NCBI GenBank assembly: GCA_019637335.1
Contig: JAHBVV010000003.1
Location: 186,001 to 250,000 of the forward strand
DNA: 64,000 nt
Direction of reading: 5' to 3'
Source: Candidatus Hydrogenedentota bacterium
GTDB taxonomy: Bacteria > Hydrogenedentota > Hydrogenedentia > Hydrogenedentales > JAEUWI01
The notes beneath the pieces were generated by a model. That model was not told the origin of the DNA. It saw only the letters and a list, made by a program, of their open reading frames with translations, and did not search any database. How positions within the stretch are numbered: position 1 is the first letter of the stretch; each line of letters opens with the position of its first letter. Positions 58,973 through 64,000 of the stretch are shown here, piece after piece. A program made the translations under genes and the position numbers.

Positions 58973-59413
58973 CTACCCCTGGATGTTCAGCACCGAGGAT
59001 CCGTGCTGGTTGATGCGGGGCGCGTCTCCCGCCTGGGCCGCCGCCTGCTGGAAGGCCTCCTGCCAGGTGTCCCGCATGCCCGCCATCAGCTGGACGCACT
59101 CGTCGATCGGCTCGGCGGTCTTGCGGATATTCGCGGTGATGAGCAGGTGCTGGAAGTACTCGTAGAGGCGGTCCAGATTCCGGGACACTTCCCCCTGCTT
59201 CATATCCAGCGAACCGCGGAGTTCGGCGATGATCTCCTGCGCGCGGATCAGGTTGTTGTGGACCGCCTCATTCTTGCCCTTGCCGAGCTGGCGCTTCGCT
59301 TCTTCCGCGCGCTTGATGGCCCCGTTGAACAGCATGACAACGAGCTTGCCCTGCGACGCGGTTTCGACATCGACCGTGGTGTAGGTATTCAGTCTGGAAG
59401 CGGTAGCGGTCAT
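58973..59413 (-). CDS. fliS: Flagellar export chaperone FliS
   Basis: 146 residues from ATG 59413 (AGAGGAG upstream). The N-terminal LNTYTTVDVETASQGKLVVM and LFNGAIKRAEEAKRQ are the four-helix-bundle motifs that clamp the C-terminus of flagellin. It prevents premature polymerisation in the cytoplasm and delivers flagellin to the export gate. It is downstream of fliD, as in many flagellar operons. Flagellin itself is not in the window. Confidence 0.9.
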   Translation of the reverse strand: MTATASRLNTYTTVDVETASQGKLVVMLFNGAIKRAEEAKRQLGKGKNEAVHNNLIRAQEIIAELRGSLDMKQGEVSRNLDRLYEYFQHLLITANIRKTAEPIDECVQLMAGMRDTWQEAFQQAAAQAGDAPRINQHGSSVLNIQG

Positions 59414-59503
59414 AGCGGCACTCCTCTTCTGATTGCGAAGGCAATCGTTAAAAAACAATAGCGCGAAAGCGGCCCGAAAGCAAGGGCGGCGGCGGGCGGC
59501 GCG

Positions 59504-61222
59504 TCACCGGAACGACCCGATGCGGGAAAGCGCCGCGGCCTGATTCTGGTACACCGCCGAAATCTGTTCGAGCGCGGTGAACTGGCGGCGCAGGCGCGTC
59601 TCGCGCATCTCCAGACGCTCCTCGAGCCGCGCGATCTGGTCGTTGGCCGTCTGGATCTGCTGGTCTATCGTGCCGTTGGCCCGGATACGCTCGTTCAGGA
59701 AGCCGTTTGTCCGGGTTGCCGAGTCCAAAAACGTAAACAGCTTGTCCGCGATGCCGTTCTCCCCGTCATTCGCGAACAGTCTCTGCACGTTCAAACGGTC
59801 CTTCTGCAGCGCCTCGCGGAACTTGTCCTCGTCGAAGCTCAGCGTCAGCCCGGCCTCGCTGTTGAAGTCCGCGCCGCTGCTGATGCCCAGGTCGAGCAGG
59901 CTTTCGAAATCGCCGCCGAGCCCGGCCACCTGCTGAAAGATATTGTTTACGAGGAAGCTCTCAATGGACCGGATGCCGCTGTCGCCCCGAAGGTTTCCGT
60001 TCGCCCCGAGCTGGTTCCGGAGTTCCGAGAGCGCGGTGTTGAAATTCTCCACGAAGCCGCGGATTTCCTCCACGATGGCGTCGTTGTCGTTGGAGATCGT
60101 TATTGTGCTGGTCCCCGCGCTCAGCAGCTCCAGCGTGACGCCGCCAATGGCGTCCGTAATTGTCGTGGTGTTCCGCGTCTGGAGCGGCCCCCCGTTCACC
60201 GTGAACTGTGTGTTCGCGCCCGCCGTCTGCACCGCCGTGTCCAGGTTCACGAGATCCAGAAAATTGCTCGTGTCGCCCGCGCCGCCGAAGCGGATGGTGG
60301 GGCTGCCCAGCGTCTTCGAAACCACCCGGATCTGGTCCGTCGCGGAATCGTACGTGGCGTTTACGCCCGCGCCCGATTCGTTAATGGCGCCCAGCACGTC
60401 AAACAACGACTGCGACGAGGGGTCCACGGCGATGGAAACGCCGTTGATCGAAAAGGTTCCCGCGGTGAGCGCGCCATCGCGGAAGCTGTATTCATTCAAG
60501 GTCTGTGCCGGATCGACCGCGCCGAGATTGCGCGTGCTCGTGACCGAGGTGGACCCGTTCACGTCGGGGAGCTGGGTGGCGCCCGCCACGTTCAGGGCGC
60601 TCAACAGGTTGCTCGTGTCCGAACTGGCCCCGAAATTGATGATGCTGCCGTCGCCCGCCACCGTATTGGCGATCGTGACCTTATCCGAGACGCTGTCGTA
60701 GGTCGCCGTGATGCCGGCCGCGCTGCTGTTGATGGCGCTCAGCACCGAATCGAGCGAGTCGCTCGCCGGATCGACATTGAATTGCACGCCGTTGATGGTA
60801 AAGGTTCCGGCGGCGATTTCGGTCACGATGCCGCTGCTGTTCAGCGTGGCGGCGGAATTAATCGGTGCGCCTATGGATCCGCCGCTTACGGCGGTCGTGG
60901 CCGTGGCCAGTTGCTGCACGTCGATGGTGAAGGCGCCGGTGACCGGTGTGCTCGACGAGACCGAGGACGTCAGCACCTCGGGCTTGCTGGAAGTTGACGC
61001 ATACGCGTTGAAAATGTTGTTGAGGCGGAAATCCTGCGCCGCGTTGCGGAGGGTCTGGAGCGTCGTGCGAAGCCCGCGAATAGCGGTTTGCTGCGTCTCC
61101 AATTGGGAGATGCGGTCCCGAATGCGCCGGATGGGCTGCCGCTCGAGCTGGATCAGCGACCGGATCAGGGACTCGCTGTCCAGGCCGGTAATCAGTCCGC
61201 CCGCGCTGAAGGTACCGCTCAT
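59504..61222 (-). CDS. fliD: Flagellar hook-associated protein 2, FliD (filament cap)
   Basis: 572 residues from ATG 61222 (GGAG upstream). The N-terminus has GLITGLDSESLIRSLIQLE with a following coiled coil; the C-terminus (QTANDQIARLEERLEMRETR) is the matching coil. The middle contains two flagellin-IN-like repeats (AGTFTINGVQFNVDP and AGTFSINGVSIAVDP). FliD caps the filament and inserts flagellin subunits. A class-3 type FliA promoter lies upstream. Confidence 0.93.
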   Translation of the reverse strand: MSGTFSAGGLITGLDSESLIRSLIQLERQPIRRIRDRISQLETQQTAIRGLRTTLQTLRNAAQDFRLNNIFNAYASTSSKPEVLTSSVSSSTPVTGAFTIDVQQLATATTAVSGGSIGAPINSAATLNSSGIVTEIAAGTFTINGVQFNVDPASDSLDSVLSAINSSAAGITATYDSVSDKVTIANTVAGDGSIINFGASSDTSNLLSALNVAGATQLPDVNGSTSVTSTRNLGAVDPAQTLNEYSFRDGALTAGTFSINGVSIAVDPSSQSLFDVLGAINESGAGVNATYDSATDQIRVVSKTLGSPTIRFGGAGDTSNFLDLVNLDTAVQTAGANTQFTVNGGPLQTRNTTTITDAIGGVTLELLSAGTSTITISNDNDAIVEEIRGFVENFNTALSELRNQLGANGNLRGDSGIRSIESFLVNNIFQQVAGLGGDFESLLDLGISSGADFNSEAGLTLSFDEDKFREALQKDRLNVQRLFANDGENGIADKLFTFLDSATRTNGFLNERIRANGTIDQQIQTANDQIARLEERLEMRETRLRRQFTALEQISAVYQNQAAALSRIGSFR

Positions 61223-61569
61223 AGTGACACTCCATCGGCCCGGGCCGCGCGCACGCGCCACATGGCGCACGGCTTGCCGGCCCAATCATCCAAGGGTTTT
61301 ATCGGCAAATTTGCGCCAGGCTTTAGCGAGAATGGAGGCGTGGTGTGGGGCCGTGCGCGGGCGGGTATCCGCAGCGCTGCGACGACGCCTTCTCCAGTTT
61401 GGACCACTGCGCCAGGACAACGTATGGCGGCGAAAGTCGCACTGATCGATAATATCGAATGGAGAGCGGCGAGGGTCGGAAGAACCACATACCAACAATA
61501 ACGATTCATAATCGACGCTTGTGGCGGAAAAAACACCACAATGTGTGCGATGCGCCGCTCCGATGTCCG
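61223..61569. other. Spacer before fliD
   Basis: About 350 bases separate the CNMP-domain gene from fliD (both minus strand). Apart from the FliA-type promoter near 61299, nothing else is recognisable. Confidence 0.5.
61299..61325 (-). promoter_or_regulatory. FliA (sigma-28) promoter of fliD
   Basis: On the minus strand TAAAGCCT, exactly 11 bases, then a perfect GCCGATAA. This fits the consensus TAAAGTTT-N11-GCCGATAA. The start would be about 70 bases upstream of the fliD ATG. Confidence 0.8.
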
Positions 61570-62007
61570 CTACTCTTTGAAGGCCGCCAGCCGCTTGTTG
61601 GCTTCGCGCAGGCGGTGACTCAGGGTCTTTATGATGTTGAAGAGCACGCGAATAGCGACGCGTTTCGACATTAACCGCTCAAAAGTGCTCTCGGTGAGCA
61701 CGAACAAACGGCTGTCATTGATCGCGGTCACGGTAGCGCTGCGCGGCTCCTTGTTTACCAGCGCCATCTCCCCGAACATATCGCCGGTCCGCAGTTCCGC
61801 CAGGCATTTCTCCCCGTCGAAAACGCCCAGCTTACCCCCGAGCACGACGTACATCTGGCTGCCGACCGTCCCCTGAACAAATATGTCCTGGCCGGCGTCG
61901 ACGTGCATGGTCATGCCCTTGGCGAAGATCTTCGCGACCTCCTCGCGGGACAGGCCGTGGAAGAGCGAGACGTGCTTAATGTACTTATCAACCGTTGCGG
62001 CATCCAT
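61570..62007 (-). CDS. Cyclic-nucleotide-binding (CNMP) domain protein
   Basis: 145 residues from ATG 62007. The product is a single cNMP-binding beta-roll: FVQGTVGSQMYVVLGGKLGV, GDMFGEMALVNKEPRSATV with the Glu and Arg that contact the cyclic nucleotide, and a C-helix (RVLFNIIKTLSHRLREANKR). There is no DNA-binding HTH, so it would signal through protein contact. It lies 70 bases downstream of the PtsN-zinc-ribbon gene and is likely in the same operon. Confidence 0.85.
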   Translation of the reverse strand: MDAATVDKYIKHVSLFHGLSREEVAKIFAKGMTMHVDAGQDIFVQGTVGSQMYVVLGGKLGVFDGEKCLAELRTGDMFGEMALVNKEPRSATVTAINDSRLFVLTESTFERLMSKRVAIRVLFNIIKTLSHRLREANKRLAAFKE

Positions 62008-62077
62008 CGTTCCCTGCACTCCCCTGCGGCGGGCATCCGTCACGCCCCTCACGGGGCCGGGCTATCCCGCGTTTCGG

Positions 62078-62908
62078 TTACACGATATAAATGAAGCGGC
62101 TGCAATTGTTGCACGTGTGTATGTGGTCGTTGTCCTGGCGGACGCGCTGGGCGTACTGGGAAGGCAGCTTCATGAAGCAGCCCTGGCAGGTGTCGCCCTC
62201 CACGGGCACCAGCGCGGGGGCGCGCCCCTTCGTGAGGCGGTCGTAGTGCTTGAGGATCCGGGGGTCGATCATCGCGCGGATGTTCTCGATCCGCTGCTTG
62301 ATCTGCTTCTTGCCGGTGCGCGCGGTTTCGTACATTTCCTGGCAGAGCTGGAGACGGGCGAGGAGAACCAGGTCCGCGTGGGCGTCCTGGGCCTTCATCA
62401 GGTCCGGATCCGTCTTGACCTGGCTCTCGTAGGTTTCTTCCTGCTTGACCAGGGAGGCGGAGAGATTCTCGAGCAGGGAGAAGAGCTCCCCGTCGGTCTT
62501 CGCTTCCAGGAGGGCCTTCATGTGGTCTTCTTCACGCAGCAGTTTCGATATCGTCGCGATGAAATTGAGGTAGGTCGTCTGCTGGGTGGGGGGGTAGCAG
62601 ATGAGGAAGACCAGATGGACCGGGTTCTTATCCACCGCCATGAAATCGAGGCCCTTGTCGATCCGGCCGACGGCGCAGATGAGGGACTTGAGGCCGGAAA
62701 CGCGTGCGTGGGGCACGGCGATGCCGTGGCCTATGCCCGTGCTCTCGGTGGTCTCGCGCGCGAGGATCTGGTCGAGCGCGGGCCCGGCGTTCTTCAACTT
62801 CTTGGTCTCAAAAAGATGGTTGGTTAGCTCTTTGAGGGCGTCGGCCTTGTTGCGGGCCTTCAGCTTGGTGACGATGCAGTCCTCGGTAATGAAATCGGTA
62901 ATCAGCAT
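62078..62908 (-). CDS. PTS EIIA (PtsN-type) fused to a C4 zinc ribbon
   Basis: 276 residues from ATG 62908. Residues 1-150 are a PTS EIIA type-2 domain: DCIVTKLKARNKADALKELT and STGIGHGIAVPHARV, with the phosphorylatable His67. A short coiled coil follows. The C-terminus is a zinc ribbon with CQGC (Cys241, Cys244) and CNNC (Cys266, Cys269), of the kind found in C4-type coiled-coil zinc-ribbon proteins (CT398-like). A signalling role like PtsN is likely. No PTS transporter is nearby. Confidence 0.85.
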   Translation of the reverse strand: MLITDFITEDCIVTKLKARNKADALKELTNHLFETKKLKNAGPALDQILARETTESTGIGHGIAVPHARVSGLKSLICAVGRIDKGLDFMAVDKNPVHLVFLICYPPTQQTTYLNFIATISKLLREEDHMKALLEAKTDGELFSLLENLSASLVKQEETYESQVKTDPDLMKAQDAHADLVLLARLQLCQEMYETARTGKKQIKQRIENIRAMIDPRILKHYDRLTKGRAPALVPVEGDTCQGCFMKLPSQYAQRVRQDNDHIHTCNNCSRFIYIV

Positions 62909-63041
62909 ATGCAGGTCGGTCCTTCGTGGCGAATCCCGACCGGAAGTATTGCGCGCGCGCCGCGCGCGCCCGGCGCCGGTCGTGTAAACCCGGGGAGTAT
63001 ACTAGCACGTGACCGCGAAGACAAACAATGTAAAGGCCAGG

Positions 63042-63227
63042 TTACTTGTACCAGATGGACGTGACCACGATGGGGTCCGAACTCTGGCCGTGGTGCCGTT
63101 CCATCCCGCAACTCTGCTTGACGAAGAGCACTTCAATGCTCTCGCGCTCGATCCAGGCGTTGATCTGGCCGTCACACTGGGACAGGCCGTCCAGGTTCGA
63201 CTTGGCGATGAAGGTCCGTACTTTCAT
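63042..63227 (-). CDS. 61-residue conserved-looking protein
   Basis: Starts at ATG 63227 after GGGAGAAGAGAG and ends at 63042. The sequence has alternating strands (KVRTFIAKSNLDGL, INAWIERESIEVLFVKQSCG) and ends in IVVTSIWYK, suggesting a small alpha/beta fold with two cysteines. There is no signal and no membrane segment. It is 32 bases downstream of aroE in the same orientation. I do not know the family. Confidence 0.6.
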   Translation of the reverse strand: MKVRTFIAKSNLDGLSQCDGQINAWIERESIEVLFVKQSCGMERHHGQSSDPIVVTSIWYK

Positions 63228-63259
63228 GATTTCTCTCTTCTCCCCTGGCAGGGTGTGAT

Positions 63260-64000
63260 TCAAGCGTCCGGCGGGGCCAGCGCCGAAAGCAGCGCCTCCC
63301 GCATGACGGCGACCGGCGCGGGCGCGCCGGTCCAGGTTTCAAATTGTTCGGCCGCCTGCTGCACCAGCATCTCCGAGCCGAGAACCGTCGTGCAGCCCGT
63401 GGCTTCGGCCTCGCGGATGAAGGCGGTCTTCAGCGGGCGGTACACCATATCAAAAACGATCTGGTCCGGCCGCAGATGGCCCGCTGGAACGCACATCGCC
63501 CCCTCGTGCGGATGCATTCCGACGGGGGTGCCCTGGATGATTATGTCGTGGCTGGCGAGCGCGCCCTCGATCTGTTCCCGCAGATGGCCGCTGCCCACGG
63601 GGCAGGCTGCCGCGGTGGACACCTCGTGCGCCAGCGCGCTGGCCTTGCGCGGCTCCCGCGCGAGGATGCTCACCTGGCCGATGCCCGGCTGCATGGCGAA
63701 CGCAAACGCCACCGCGCGCACCGCGCCGCCGGCCCCCAGGAACAGCACGCGGCGGCCCTCCAGTGAAACGCCCGCCTCGCGAAAGGCGCGGAGCGTCCCG
63801 GTGCCGTCGGTCACGCTGCCCCGCAGGACGCCCTTCGTGTTCGTCACCGTGTTGATACAGCCCACACGCTGCGCCATCGGATCGAGCTCGTCCATCTCCG
63901 CCATCGCCGCGACCTTGTGCGGGATAGTGACGCTGAGCCCGCGAAAGCCCTCCATCGCGCGCATGCCGCGCAGGCACGCGGCCACATCCTCCACCCGGAA
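63260..64000 (-). CDS. aroE: Shikimate dehydrogenase, N-terminus outside the window
   Basis: The frame is open to the window edge (residues FRVEDV... on the minus strand), so the start is not included. GLSVTIPHKVAAMAEMDELD has the catalytic Lys and NVTIPHK-like motif, INTVTNTKGVLRGSVTDGTG the substrate-binding part, and VLFLGAGGAVRAVAFA the NADP-binding glycine loop. It reduces 3-dehydroshikimate to shikimate. The aroK-aroC fusion is 8 kb upstream in the window and on the other strand. Confidence 0.9.
   Translation of the reverse strand, partial: FRVEDVAACLRGMRAMEGFRGLSVTIPHKVAAMAEMDELDPMAQRVGCINTVTNTKGVLRGSVTDGTGTLRAFREAGVSLEGRRVLFLGAGGAVRAVAFAFAMQPGIGQVSILAREPRKASALAHEVSTAAACPVGSGHLREQIEGALASHDIIIQGTPVGMHPHEGAMCVPAGHLRPDQIVFDMVYRPLKTAFIREAEATGCTTVLGSEMLVQQAAEQFETWTGAPAPVAVMREALLSALAPPDA

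Overview
The window is a GC-rich bacterial chromosome segment with no rRNA, tRNA, CRISPR array or intact transposase gene. The mix of genes (a prepilin-type DUF1559 protein, secreted BNR/beta-helix/heparinase-like proteins, MoxR, type IV pili and flagella, fused aromatic-pathway enzymes) points to the Planctomycetota / Lentisphaerota / Hydrogenedentota side of the tree. Hydrogenedentota is my best guess, as inference only. Intergenic DNA is unusually rich in short palindromic and periodic repeats.

Layout. 1-4043: end of a YeiH-like transporter, a small membrane protein, an intact P1B-ATPase-like gene that has lost every catalytic signature I checked, and a DUF1559 pilin-like protein. 4224-21780: mostly metabolic and surface genes: KefB-type antiporter, crotonase, Tat-signal aldo/keto reductase, two tiny membrane proteins, macro-domain protein overlapping a heparinase-like lyase, hybrid histidine kinase, SPL-like radical SAM enzyme, ceramidase-like protein and thioesterase, GT39-type glycosyltransferase, MoxR ATPase, BNR protein. 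21781-27622: repeat-filled spacer, PHP-domain protein, truncated HicB-like gene running into a triplicated palindromic repeat, and a large beta-helix/BNR protein whose C-terminal domain is paralogous to the BNR protein just upstream. 27741-30133: a two-gene ATPase + HNH cassette resembling Septu, preceded by a roughly 430-nt palindrome-rich stretch ending in a good intrinsic terminator, a candidate structured RNA.

30479-43378: hemolysin III, aminotransferase and a c-type haem protein, then a type IV pilus motor locus. Its first gene joins a PilB-like MshEN domain to a DnaA-type AAA+ ATPase, followed by pilB, pilT, a PilS-like kinase, a PilR-like regulator and a trypsin-like protease. 43821-50975 (minus strand): a second pilus cluster, with a CHASE4 kinase and NtrC-type regulator (overlapping genes), two minor prepilins, a PilX-like protein and a TPR-like protein, with a candidate sigma-54 promoter before the prepilins. 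51086-58914: NTF2-like and zinc-ribbon proteins, a shikimate kinase-chorismate synthase fusion, a HEAT-like protein, exported superoxide dismutase and a PfpI-like protein. 58973-64000 (minus): fliS and fliD (with a very good FliA promoter), a cyclic-nucleotide-binding protein, a PtsN-zinc-ribbon fusion, a 61-residue protein, and the start-truncated aroE.

The most interesting items are the MshEN-DnaA fusion in the pilus locus, the pseudo-P-type ATPase, the candidate RNA upstream of the ATPase/HNH pair, a family of GTAA-ended miniature elements with 8-bp target duplications, and several arrays built from three to seven 9- or 10-bp units.
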